Shown one piece after another: positions 36,969 to 45,943 of a stretch of 64,000 nucleotides of DNA. A program made the translations under genes and the position numbers. Source of the stretch: JAHBNG01 sp039028975 (GTDB lineage: Bacteria > Chloroflexota > Anaerolineae > Caldilineales > Caldilineaceae); NCBI GenBank assembly GCA_039028975.1, contig JBCCHB010000088.1, positions 3,975-67,974 of the forward strand, written 5' to 3'. How positions within the stretch are numbered: position 1 is the stretch's first letter; each line of letters begins with the position of its first letter. The notes beneath the pieces were generated by a model. The model worked only from the letters and a program-made list of their open reading frames with translations. It had not been told where the DNA came from and made no database searches.

Positions 36969-36981
36969 CAGACAAATAAAC

Positions 36982-39900
36982 TCAGGATTTAAAGTTCGGG
37001 AAATAGAGTACCGTCTCGTACTCTTCTATGACAATGTGTATATGGCCCGCAAGTCCATTGGGATCTGTTGCTTTGATGATAAACGTATAGCTGTCAACTG
37101 TCGCAGCAGTCTGCCATGTTAGCAATCCTTTACCATCACCTTGATCGATGAAGGAAATACCATCCGGTAGCTCTTGGTTTTCTAGGAGTAGTTCAATAGG
37201 ATCTCCATTTGGATCAACAAAGGAGACTGTCTGAGAGATAAACTGACCAGGGTGGAACAAAACACTCACCTCAAGGAGCTCACTTGGGTGTTCTTCTTCA
37301 GGTGGTCCACCAACACCAATGGGTGCATCGTTGGGGCGTGATAGAACTACGAGGAAGGGCTCTTTCGCCGTCAACCCCTCTTCGTTGGTTGCCGTAACGG
37401 TGATAGGATAGGTACCATTGGGTACGGCAGTTGTCCAGACTAGCGAAGCCAGGCCATCTCCATAGTACAGCCACGAGGTACCAGCAGGCGCACCATAAAT
37501 GGCCATAGAGAGGTCCAACCCTTGGGGATCTGTGACAGTAATGGTCTGGGTAAGTGGAATCGTCTCTATGACGCCATCTATCACCTGGTCAAAAACTGAC
37601 TCAAAGACGGGTAGGTTGGGCGAAGGCAGAACTGAAATCTGCCACGTAGGGCTGGGAACCACAGCTTGTCCATCGTCTGCAGCGAATTTGAGGGAGTAGG
37701 TATCCGGCTCGATATCTTTCGTATCCCAAGTAACAAGAATGCTGCCATTATTGTTGGAAACCAATTCAGTTGAGGCTGGTCCCTCGACCAGTGAGAAAGC
37801 AATCGGATCACCATCCGGGTCAGTGGCATAGAGGGTCTGGCTCATCACATCGCCAGAGGCCACGCTAGCTGCTTCAATATCCTGCCACACAGGGCTCTGA
37901 TTGACATTCAGCACCTCAATTGCCAAGGATTCAGTTATTGAGTTTCCTGCTGTATCTTGAACCTCAAGTACAACCTGGTAGCTATCGGCATCGCTAAAGT
38001 CCGTCTGCCAGAAGAAGATGCCATTGCCATTGCCCAAATCGCTAAACGTGGCGTCTTCAGGGAGTTGGCTTGCTTGGAGCGTCAACCCATCACCATCTAG
38101 ATCCGATGCACCAACCGTCACGCTGAAGGTTTCGCCTTCGTTTATCGTCGCGGGTTCTATGAGGCCCCACTCAGGGGGCTGGTTAACGTCTTGTACAACT
38201 ATGTCCAAGGTAGCTGATGTCGAGTTTCCAGCTCCGTCTTGGACCTCAATTAGAATCGGATAGGTTCCAGCGTCACTAAAATCCGTCTGCCATGAGAAAG
38301 TTCCGTGGCCATTCTGCAGATCACTAAAGGTCGCATCATCGGGCAGTGGGCTAGCCGTAATGGTTAACTCATCACCATCGATGTCGGTTGCATCAACCGA
38401 GACAGTGACGAGGTCTCCCTCTTGGACGGAAACAGTTTGCGTCATAATGAGCTGTGGAGGTTGGTTCACGGCATCGCTGATCTCGATCTCATCCCAAGTA
38501 GCCGTAAAGCTAGGGCCGCCACCATTTGTAGCAATAATCCCAACGGCTAGCGCCTGTACGGCGGAACGCACGGTGGCTAAAAGTGTATCGGCCACAGGCA
38601 AAGGATTGCCCAAATCAATCAGTTCTCCACTATCAAGCTGAACCTGGGGCCGGGCTAAACCGCTCTGAGGGTAGATAGTCAAGAGTAGATTGACTTCTGT
38701 TGCATTAAATAGGTCTGCGACAGCGTACACATGCTCATGAGTCAGAATATCACCATTCTCCTGAAGAACCTGAATGCCCCCATTGCCATCGTTGGCATGG
38801 ATGGCTATCTTTATATAATGCCCTTGGTCCCCAGTCCCGATGGCCAACCCTTGAGATTGCTGGCCAGTGGGTAGATTGCTAAAGAAGGGAGGGACCGTCT
38901 GCATGCGCACAGTAAAGGGAGTGGTTGTTTCAGTGACTTGAATGCCAAATTGAAAGGCATGAGTCTGATCGTTTTGTGTTCGCAACGCATCGCCAGCCAA
39001 GACATCCACAATGGTGAGCAAACCGGCCGTCCCTCCACCAATCACATTGGTTGCTTGGTCAGCAAATAGGGTCTGGTAGTCCGTTGTGCCGTTACTCATT
39101 AATCCCGTAAAGCCTATCCCAAAGAAGCCACTCCCGGGATCGGCATTGAAGAAAGGGTAGAAAAGAGGGATCTCTGTGGTCAACCCATTATCAGGATCAA
39201 TGGCAAAGGGATCGGTTATATCGAGCAGCCCATCATTGTCATCATCTTCATCATTCAGATCCGATATCAGGTCATCATCAAAGTCGGATGGCTTATCTGC
39301 CGCGGAACAGGGATTGGTCTCGTTGTCAATCTCGTCGGCATTGGTATACCCATCTTCATCATCGTCCAAGCTGGGGTCATATGCACCGATGCAGTCGCCA
39401 GGATCTTCCCCATCGTAATCAATCGGCTCTAGAATGGTGATCTCATCATTGCCCAAGTTCGTAGCCCAGATGGTGCCAGCAAAGGGTGCGTTTTCTGGGA
39501 CAGCAATGACATCCAATGTATAGGACAGGTTGGAAGCGAGCACCTCTTTCGTAGCCATTGTGCTATCCTCATTGAGTAGTACGCGGAAGATGGTCCCGTC
39601 AAATGAGGCGGTAATCAAGTCGCCATTCATGGCGTTGCTAAAGTTATCAGCCGTATATTCAGCTAACCCATTGGTCGATTCTAGAAAGGTAATTAAGGCA
39701 CCATCATCTACACCAGGGTTACGAAAATCACACTGTTGGGGATCCGCCGTTGGCACAGGAGGCCAATCTACGGGGAGCGGAAAGTCACCGTCCTTGCTAG
39801 TACGCCATACACTGTTTGTACCATCATCCGTGTAGAGACCAGCGCCCTGGGGATTGCCTCGAACGGGCGTTGGGTGGCCGCCGTAGTAACCGGGCGTCAC

Positions 39901-40980
39901 CAAATGGAGATTATCTAGATTATTGACCTTGGCATCGCCGCCAGGACCCGGGCCTGTAGAGCCAGGCTCGCCAGCCAAATAGTTATTGGTACAATTGGGC
40001 GTTCCCTCGCCTTCAGGGTGGCCACCCCAGCCACCGTTGGCTCCATTGTCAACGGTAAACATCTGTCCGGCTTGGGTAATCACCAGATCATACGCGTTGC
40101 GATAGCCCGACGAATGGATCTGCACTGGACCACCAGGAACAATTTTGGCCTGATTTAGACCATCATTCCCCCCAAATGGATCGGTCTCATCTTCGCCACC
40201 CAGTCCTTGGTTTGGTCGAGTCGGATCATCTAGGGTGGGCAGATCATAAATGTACTGTTGAGCATCGCCTGGGTTGAGGATGGGCATGGCCTCGATGGCA
40301 TTCAGGTCAACGGAAAGGATGGCAGCCGAGAGGGCATATTCGGTAGAAAAGACCAGATTGACCGAGGGCGCACCAGCGTTTGTGAAGCCCCCGCTGGTTA
40401 CATATAGGGTGTTCGTATTCTGATCGAGAGCCATCCCATTGAGGGAATGATTTTCCTCAGAGCGAGGAAGACCACGCGCGAGATCAACCTTCTCCCAACC
40501 CGTTTCGGTTTTGGTTAGCTTCGAGATAATCCCTGAGTTTGTATCCAAGTTGAGATCACTACCGCCTGCACCAGCACCAATACGATAATCACTGGATGTT
40601 ACATAGAGGACGGGCGTGGCACTTGTCCCTACGACCAAAAGACCCGTTACTTGCCGCTTTTCAAATCCATCAAAGAAGGTTCCATCATCATTACGGTTGG
40701 GCATCTTCTTAATTAGGTCAATCTTTTCAGTGGAGGTCACTTGATAGTCATTCGGTCCTATACGCTCAACACCCAGCGCTAAGAGCATACCATTCTGCTG
40801 AGAAATATACAGCCGATTATCAGGCCCGAATTGTAAGGATGTAGGGTTGAAGAGTGAAATGTTCTTTAAAGAACTCAAGCCAAAGCTAACCGACTGGGCA
40901 TTGGCAGTGCGAGAGAGGCAACAGACTATCAATGCAATTAGCAACAGTAGCACCTTGTGGGGGGGAAACAGATAATTCAT
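36982..40980 (-). CDS. Secreted multidomain protein: PQQ-sugar-dehydrogenase-like propeller, calcium repeats, LamG-like and Ig-like domains
   Basis: A 1332-residue protein with a signal peptide (residues about 8-28, ending ANAQS). Residues about 30-520 form a propeller resembling soluble sugar/sorbosone dehydrogenases. Residues about 525-600 are Asp-rich thrombospondin-type-3 calcium repeats (DDDEDGYTNADEIDN). A concanavalin-like domain follows at about 610-840. Then five or so cadherin/Ig-like repeats follow, each with a variant of the VDATDIDGDELT and FSDAGTYP motifs. It ends in VLYFPNFKS, a variant of the shared C-terminal tail. It is likely exported and held at the surface; whether the propeller is an active enzyme is unclear. 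Confidence 0.8.
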   Translation of the reverse strand: MNYLFPPHKVLLLLIALIVCCLSRTANAQSVSFGLSSLKNISLFNPTSLQFGPDNRLYISQQNGMLLALGVERIGPNDYQVTSTEKIDLIKKMPNRNDDGTFFDGFEKRQVTGLLVVGTSATPVLYVTSSDYRIGAGAGGSDLNLDTNSGIISKLTKTETGWEKVDLARGLPRSEENHSLNGMALDQNTNTLYVTSGGFTNAGAPSVNLVFSTEYALSAAILSVDLNAIEAMPILNPGDAQQYIYDLPTLDDPTRPNQGLGGEDETDPFGGNDGLNQAKIVPGGPVQIHSSGYRNAYDLVITQAGQMFTVDNGANGGWGGHPEGEGTPNCTNNYLAGEPGSTGPGPGGDAKVNNLDNLHLVTPGYYGGHPTPVRGNPQGAGLYTDDGTNSVWRTSKDGDFPLPVDWPPVPTADPQQCDFRNPGVDDGALITFLESTNGLAEYTADNFSNAMNGDLITASFDGTIFRVLLNEDSTMATKEVLASNLSYTLDVIAVPENAPFAGTIWATNLGNDEITILEPIDYDGEDPGDCIGAYDPSLDDDEDGYTNADEIDNETNPCSAADKPSDFDDDLISDLNDEDDDNDGLLDITDPFAIDPDNGLTTEIPLFYPFFNADPGSGFFGIGFTGLMSNGTTDYQTLFADQATNVIGGGTAGLLTIVDVLAGDALRTQNDQTHAFQFGIQVTETTTPFTVRMQTVPPFFSNLPTGQQSQGLAIGTGDQGHYIKIAIHANDGNGGIQVLQENGDILTHEHVYAVADLFNATEVNLLLTIYPQSGLARPQVQLDSGELIDLGNPLPVADTLLATVRSAVQALAVGIIATNGGGPSFTATWDEIEISDAVNQPPQLIMTQTVSVQEGDLVTVSVDATDIDGDELTITASPLPDDATFSDLQNGHGTFSWQTDFSDAGTYPILIEVQDGAGNSTSATLDIVVQDVNQPPEWGLIEPATINEGETFSVTVGASDLDGDGLTLQASQLPEDATFSDLGNGNGIFFWQTDFSDADSYQVVLEVQDTAGNSITESLAIEVLNVNQSPVWQDIEAASVASGDVMSQTLYATDPDGDPIAFSLVEGPASTELVSNNNGSILVTWDTKDIEPDTYSLKFAADDGQAVVPSPTWQISVLPSPNLPVFESVFDQVIDGVIETIPLTQTITVTDPQGLDLSMAIYGAPAGTSWLYYGDGLASLVWTTAVPNGTYPITVTATNEEGLTAKEPFLVVLSRPNDAPIGVGGPPEEEHPSELLEVSVLFHPGQFISQTVSFVDPNGDPIELLLENQELPDGISFIDQGDGKGLLTWQTAATVDSYTFIIKATDPNGLAGHIHIVIEEYETVLYFPNFKS

Positions 40981-41003
40981 GATCTCCTCGGGTAAGAATA
41001 GGC

Positions 41004-41088
41004 TATACTGCGCTCGTTTTGGGAACGGTAGTTTTCCTACGCTCTACCGGAGAAATGAAACTGCCGTTTTCAAACGGAGCCAAGTATA
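41004..41088 (-). repeat. Family A palindromic repeat, copy A7
   Basis: It begins TATACTGCGCTCGTTTTG and ends TTTTCAAACGGAGCCAAGTA, so the orientation is reversed. The inner arms GGGAACGGTAGTTTTC and GAAACTGCCGTTTTC pair with G-U changes only, which supports selection on the hairpin. It lies between the GT4 gene and the propeller gene. Confidence 0.7.
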
Positions 41089-41121
41089 GAATGGGTAAGA
41101 AATAGGGTAAATGAGTGCAGA

Positions 41122-42255
41122 TTACAGGATAGACCTCCTGATATGGTTAGCAATGGTGTGTCCGACAATGTCCCACGTAAAATTTTCTTTGATATGGGCA
41201 TGACCAATCATACCCATCTGTTGGCATAAGGTCGGAGAACAGAGCAATCGATCCAGCGCGTCCTCAAGACCACTAATATCGCCTGGCGAAACAAGCATTC
41301 CGCTTGCACCATGAAGAATAATATCGGGTATGGCACCAATAGTCGTTGAGACGACAGGCAGCCGAGCTAATGAGGCTTCGATTAATGCGACGCCAAAGGG
41401 TTCACGTTTAGAGGGCAAACAGAAGATAGACGCGTTGTCAAAATAGGATTGGACGTTAGCAGGAGCGACAGGCCCCGCTACGTGGCAATTGGGCAGTATC
41501 ATATCTGGCTGACACCCAACAATCGTCAACGTAGAATCTGGATGGGCTTTGTGGATTTGCATATAGGCTTGGGCCAAATCCGGGCCACCTTTGCGTTCCC
41601 AATTAACCCCAACAAAAAGAATATTCTTCTTAGTGTAATCGCGGGTGGTACTAGGTGCATCAACATATGTATTGCTACCACCTCCAACACAAATAATCTG
41701 CTCAGGCTGACAATCATACTGCCCCATCAAATTCTCTGCAACGAACTTTCCCATGGTGAAGACTCGCTCCGCATTTTGGTAGATTTCCCTCTCTAGGGTG
41801 AGTAGAGCTGGCGGATAGAGCGCATCGATGCTTGAATAAGCAAAGCCTGGATAAGCTAAGTTTGCCAGGATAGAATGATCGGTATAGATAAAATGAGGAA
41901 TATCGGGCGTACTAGCATCAAACAAGGATTGGGTTTGAAAAGAGAAAATGTATGGTTTGGCCTTTAGCACTTTTTGGGCCAAAGCCTTGATCTGCCGAAA
42001 AAGATAAGTAGTCCGATAGAATTGTTTGCGCAGCACCCCTTTCGTTGTCGAAAGACGATGTTGATAGTCACTGATAAGAAAGAAGAGATTAGTGAGCAGG
42101 ATCCTTTGATGGGGCCTCACCAATCTCTCAATCTCGAAGACATCTACTGGATATTCGGGGAATTCCGTACGTAGGATCTCTTCGATCTGGTGATTGATAT
42201 GAGAAAAGGAACCTGCTTTAAAGAAGGCAATACGATGTGCTTTATTGGGTGCCAT
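41122..42255 (-). CDS. Glycosyltransferase family 4 protein
   Basis: A GT-B fold glycosyltransferase of about 377 residues. The C-terminal domain shows NILFVGVNWERKGGPDL, then CLPSKREPFGVALIEASLARLPVV, the acidic E-x7-E motif region of GT4 enzymes that binds the sugar nucleotide. No membrane helix is present. ATG 42255 is chosen; a GTG at 42273 with AGGG upstream is also possible. It could glycosylate surface proteins or polysaccharide made by neighbouring genes (inference from context only). Confidence 0.85.
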   Translation of the reverse strand: MAPNKAHRIAFFKAGSFSHINHQIEEILRTEFPEYPVDVFEIERLVRPHQRILLTNLFFLISDYQHRLSTTKGVLRKQFYRTTYLFRQIKALAQKVLKAKPYIFSFQTQSLFDASTPDIPHFIYTDHSILANLAYPGFAYSSIDALYPPALLTLEREIYQNAERVFTMGKFVAENLMGQYDCQPEQIICVGGGSNTYVDAPSTTRDYTKKNILFVGVNWERKGGPDLAQAYMQIHKAHPDSTLTIVGCQPDMILPNCHVAGPVAPANVQSYFDNASIFCLPSKREPFGVALIEASLARLPVVSTTIGAIPDIILHGASGMLVSPGDISGLEDALDRLLCSPTLCQQMGMIGHAHIKENFTWDIVGHTIANHIRRSIL

Positions 42256-42317
42256 GAGGGTGTTATATTGCACACTGCCCTATAAAATGGATGTCCGAAT
42301 ACCAGACGTGTTTTTCC

Positions 42318-45300
42318 CTATTCCACAAAAAATGGAAGATAGACTTCGCCAGTATTTGCCGGATCGCTGTTGTTATCTGGATCTGGATTACCGTCAGGGT
42401 CTGGATTCGTGTCGGGATCTGGATTAGCGTCAGGAGCGGGTGAATCAGTTGACTCCTGGACAAAGTTGGCATAGTATGTGTCATCATTTGTAACGCGAAT
42501 TGACAATTCAAGTTCAACAGAGATCAGTTGCCCTCCGTCGCTCAACGATGTGCCGCGCGTCCAACCAACAAATTCCCAGCCCTCTTTGGGCGTTGCGGTT
42601 AGGGTCACTTCCTCGTCAAAGACGAGAGAGTCGCTTTTCGATGCCACCGCTTGCCCATCACCAACAGACTCAAGACTCAGGGTGTAATTCTCTTTTTTGA
42701 ACGTCGCTGTTATTTCTCGGTTGGCCGTCATCTCGACGGAGCTGGGCTTGAGCTCTGTTCCTGTGAGATCGCCACTCCAACGAACAAAGGTCCATTCGTC
42801 GCTCTCGATAGCTGTTAGTTGGACTTCTTGCCCATAGAGGTAGCCCTGCTCCAGCGGATCAATATCGATGTTACCGCCTCCGACAAGATTCGTCACCAAT
42901 ATATAAGCATCTTGTTCAAAGATGCCGTCGATTGATTTATTCTTGTCCATCCGAATTGTCAGTGGGTTTGCCTGACCAGTAGCCCCCTTGCCCCAAGAGG
43001 CAAAAGACCATCCTGCATCAGGGATGGCATTTAGCGTAACCGATTCATCACAGTTGTAGAGAACCTTATTGGGCGTAGGTTCCACTGTGCCAGCTCCGGT
43101 CCATGCTAATTCCAAGGCCAATCCCCCACTACTCTCATCTGTGACGGGTTCCGCCTGGCGATTGATGAAATAATCGAACGTTGCCGTAAAGGGAGGTGGA
43201 TTGTTGGATGCATTGCCAGCAAAGAGACCTACCTTCGAGACGTTGAGTGTGTGCTCAAAAGTTGTCACATCGTTCCAGGAGGCGCCATCATTTGAGCTAG
43301 ATATCTGCCATGAGTCACCTTCACGCAATATGCGGAAGCGCAGTTGATCTGGGTCAATCGCATCTTGGTATAAGATGGTGGCCACGAGATCCACAAAGGT
43401 GATCACCAAGAATTCTGGTCCGCTATGAGTGCTCTGTACATTCAGGCGGATGAAGTTCTTGGCATCGGCCTGGATCAGCAAGCCTTGTAGCTGGATGGGA
43501 TCACTCACAGTGGTACCAAATTTGACCTCTGTTTCAAAATTGGCATTGTTGACCTGTTGCATAACGTGAGGTGCCTCTATCCCTGTTAGCCAAATATCAT
43601 GCTTACGTCCACCAGGAACCTCAATCGCCAACTGTTGTGCATCCGGAATTCTTACTGTTGCATCGCCCAGCGGATCGATGATCTGCCAACGATCCCCATT
43701 CACAGCACATCGGTTAAAGATGTCTGATTGAATGTTGGAGACGACGACAGAAGGTTCAAAGAGGGCCGTCAATTCATCACCATGGTCAAAAGCGATTTCT
43801 TTGCTCGTCTCCTCGCCCGTTGTAACGCCTCCCCATCCTTTGAAGAGCCACCCATCATCAGGGATCGCAGTGACAATCGTGGGGTTGCCGCAGGATGGCT
43901 CCATTTGGACTTGCCCATTCCCAGTAATTGTCACAGGCAAGTGGTTGGCGGTTGGATCATCAGTGTCATTGGCGCGTCCTAAGTTGTAGAAGTAATCCAG
44001 TTGTCCGCTGAAGGCAGGCGCTGACGCTGAACCGATTGACGCATTGCCCACAAAGGCACCCACCTTATTGACCGCCATGGCATGGGTGAAGAACATATCA
44101 GGTGAGCTGAGCCAGCTTGTCTCTTCAAAACGATATTGGACAGACCAGAAATCATTGGTACGGATGAGCTGTAAGTAGACAGGACCACCGGAGGCGATTA
44201 GCTCATTGGCCAATACTTTAGGCGTGCCATCTTGAATGCGAATGATTAATAAGCGTGGAGCCGTGTTGTCATGTTGAACGTTGATCCGCAACAGGTTGGC
44301 ATCGTCTTGGATAATCAGCATTCCCTGAAGCTGATATCGACTGGATACCACCGAATCGTACTTAAGTTCAATGCCGAGATCGTTATCTTCCACGGGCTGC
44401 CAAATATAAGGGGCTTGGATACCACCTGTCCATACGTCGTGATTCGTATCACCAGGTATGGACAGGTGTAGCTGCTCACCATTTGACAGCAGGAGCGCGT
44501 CATTCTGAGGGTTTTCATATCCCCAAACAGATGTATTAAACGCACATGTATTGAAATTATCAGATTCAAAACCAGCATCGCCTACCGTTTCCGAGCGGAA
44601 CTTGGCCTTGATTAGATGGTCTTTCGTGACCTCAATGGTTTCAAATGGCTCCTGCCCCATCAAGTCACCATCCCACCCATCAAAAGCCCACCCAACAGAT
44701 GCTTCCGCCATCAGCTTGACCTGCTCTCCCGGGCTGTAAAACGGCGTATCTGGATCAAGCGTTACAGTACCACTCCCTTCAATGTCCACATCAATCGTAA
44801 AGGGTTTGGCGAGGAAGGTTGCCGTTACAACATCTCCGGCCTGTACCTCAAGAGGGTTATCGGTCAAGATGCCCATATTCTGGCTATGCCATCCACCAAA
44901 GGTCCACCCAGGGCTTTCCGTGGCAGTTAGTTGTACAGGTGAACCGCAAGTCCGATTCCTCTCTACGCCCCCATCTCCCACTACAACGACATCCAACTGA
45001 TTGGCGAGGGGATCCTCCGGCTCAATCGGCTGGGCTAGGTTAAAAAAGTAGTCAATTCGGGCTTTAAAAGCAGGTGGGTTATTGCCAGCGTTGCCAGCAA
45101 AAACGCCAACTTTGGTCACTGAGAGCGGCTGGGTTAGCTCAAACTTCGGACCGCTGTTCCACGTTTCCCCGTCGTAAGAATAGGAGATACGCCAAAGGTC
45201 TATGTTTTGCCAACGAAGAACCTGCAAGTAGAGGGGGGCTTCGGCACTAATATCTTCACGTATAGGCAGATCAGGCACTCCATCGATAACGCGGACAACC

Positions 45301-45935
45301 AATAGTTGAATGCCAGAGCCACTACTTTGGATATTAATGCGCAGAAAATTCTCTTCATCTTCCTCAATAATGAAACCCTGAAGTTGAATGTGCCCATCGA
45401 ATAGGGCATCAAATTTGGCCTCGATCTCAAAATTCGTATCCTCGGCGTTCTGCATGAGCCGCGGCGTTAGGTTTCCCTCATCCCATGCATCATGAGAGAC
45501 TCCTCCTGGAACGTCAATTTCGATCTGTTGGCCTAATAGACGGACAGAGCTATCGCTCTTTGGGTTGATAAATTCCCATGCTTTAGGTGAGAGATCGCAG
45601 CGATTAAAGTCATCTGAGAAGATCGACGAATTCGGTGGAATCGTTTGCTGGGGCCTTGCTAGCCGAGAGTCAGCCTGTCCATTTTCAGCTGTCATCCACG
45701 AGAGAAAGCAGAAGAAAACGAACATCAACCCAATTACGGTAAAGCGTAACCAGCTATTTTTTCTTTCAACACGACTGCTTATACGCAGCTCCGTTTGAAA
45801 ACCCGAGTTAACTCTCTCCTGTAAAGGCTGGGGGAAACTCCGGTTTTCAAAGCGACTGCGGCATAGCTCAATATGATTGCCTGGTTTACTGCTACTTTCC
45901 GGTAAAGAATAGGCTGATTTGGGGGATTGATACAT
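42318..45935 (-). CDS. Surface protein with three DUF1349-like modules and InlB-type B-repeats
   Basis: A 1205-residue protein. Three concanavalin-like modules (DUF1349 type), near residues 103-305, 457-650 and 737-940, each start (S/N)-x-(I/F)-x-x-D-x-F-N-x-C and contain a (Q)LQG(F/L)(L/I)I strand. They alternate with B-repeat-like domains (GWAFDGWDGDL, GWLFKGWGGV, WTFVRWSGDL). An Asp/Pro/Asn-rich linker precedes the tail VYLPFFVE. ATG 45935 has AGGA upstream, but then the hydrophobic helix (about 65-84) is preceded by 60 residues, part of which is family A repeat A8. A shorter protein with a normal signal peptide cannot be made from a visible start codon. Confidence 0.78.
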   Translation of the reverse strand: MYQSPKSAYSLPESSSKPGNHIELCRSRFENRSFPQPLQERVNSGFQTELRISSRVERKNSWLRFTVIGLMFVFFCFLSWMTAENGQADSRLARPQQTIPPNSSIFSDDFNRCDLSPKAWEFINPKSDSSVRLLGQQIEIDVPGGVSHDAWDEGNLTPRLMQNAEDTNFEIEAKFDALFDGHIQLQGFIIEEDEENFLRINIQSSGSGIQLLVVRVIDGVPDLPIREDISAEAPLYLQVLRWQNIDLWRISYSYDGETWNSGPKFELTQPLSVTKVGVFAGNAGNNPPAFKARIDYFFNLAQPIEPEDPLANQLDVVVVGDGGVERNRTCGSPVQLTATESPGWTFGGWHSQNMGILTDNPLEVQAGDVVTATFLAKPFTIDVDIEGSGTVTLDPDTPFYSPGEQVKLMAEASVGWAFDGWDGDLMGQEPFETIEVTKDHLIKAKFRSETVGDAGFESDNFNTCAFNTSVWGYENPQNDALLLSNGEQLHLSIPGDTNHDVWTGGIQAPYIWQPVEDNDLGIELKYDSVVSSRYQLQGMLIIQDDANLLRINVQHDNTAPRLLIIRIQDGTPKVLANELIASGGPVYLQLIRTNDFWSVQYRFEETSWLSSPDMFFTHAMAVNKVGAFVGNASIGSASAPAFSGQLDYFYNLGRANDTDDPTANHLPVTITGNGQVQMEPSCGNPTIVTAIPDDGWLFKGWGGVTTGEETSKEIAFDHGDELTALFEPSVVVSNIQSDIFNRCAVNGDRWQIIDPLGDATVRIPDAQQLAIEVPGGRKHDIWLTGIEAPHVMQQVNNANFETEVKFGTTVSDPIQLQGLLIQADAKNFIRLNVQSTHSGPEFLVITFVDLVATILYQDAIDPDQLRFRILREGDSWQISSSNDGASWNDVTTFEHTLNVSKVGLFAGNASNNPPPFTATFDYFINRQAEPVTDESSGGLALELAWTGAGTVEPTPNKVLYNCDESVTLNAIPDAGWSFASWGKGATGQANPLTIRMDKNKSIDGIFEQDAYILVTNLVGGGNIDIDPLEQGYLYGQEVQLTAIESDEWTFVRWSGDLTGTELKPSSVEMTANREITATFKKENYTLSLESVGDGQAVASKSDSLVFDEEVTLTATPKEGWEFVGWTRGTSLSDGGQLISVELELSIRVTNDDTYYANFVQESTDSPAPDANPDPDTNPDPDGNPDPDNNSDPANTGEVYLPFFVE
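45780..45865 (+). repeat. Family A palindromic repeat, copy A8, inside the 5' end of a reading frame
   Basis: The left arm TATACGCAGCTCCGTTTGA and right arm CGGTTTTCAAAGCGACTGCG match the family. The inner arms CCCGAGTT and AACTCCGG pair. It lies wholly within codons about 24-52 of the DUF1349/B-repeat gene, with no stop codon in that frame. Confidence 0.7.
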
Positions 45936-45943
45936 AATCGGTC

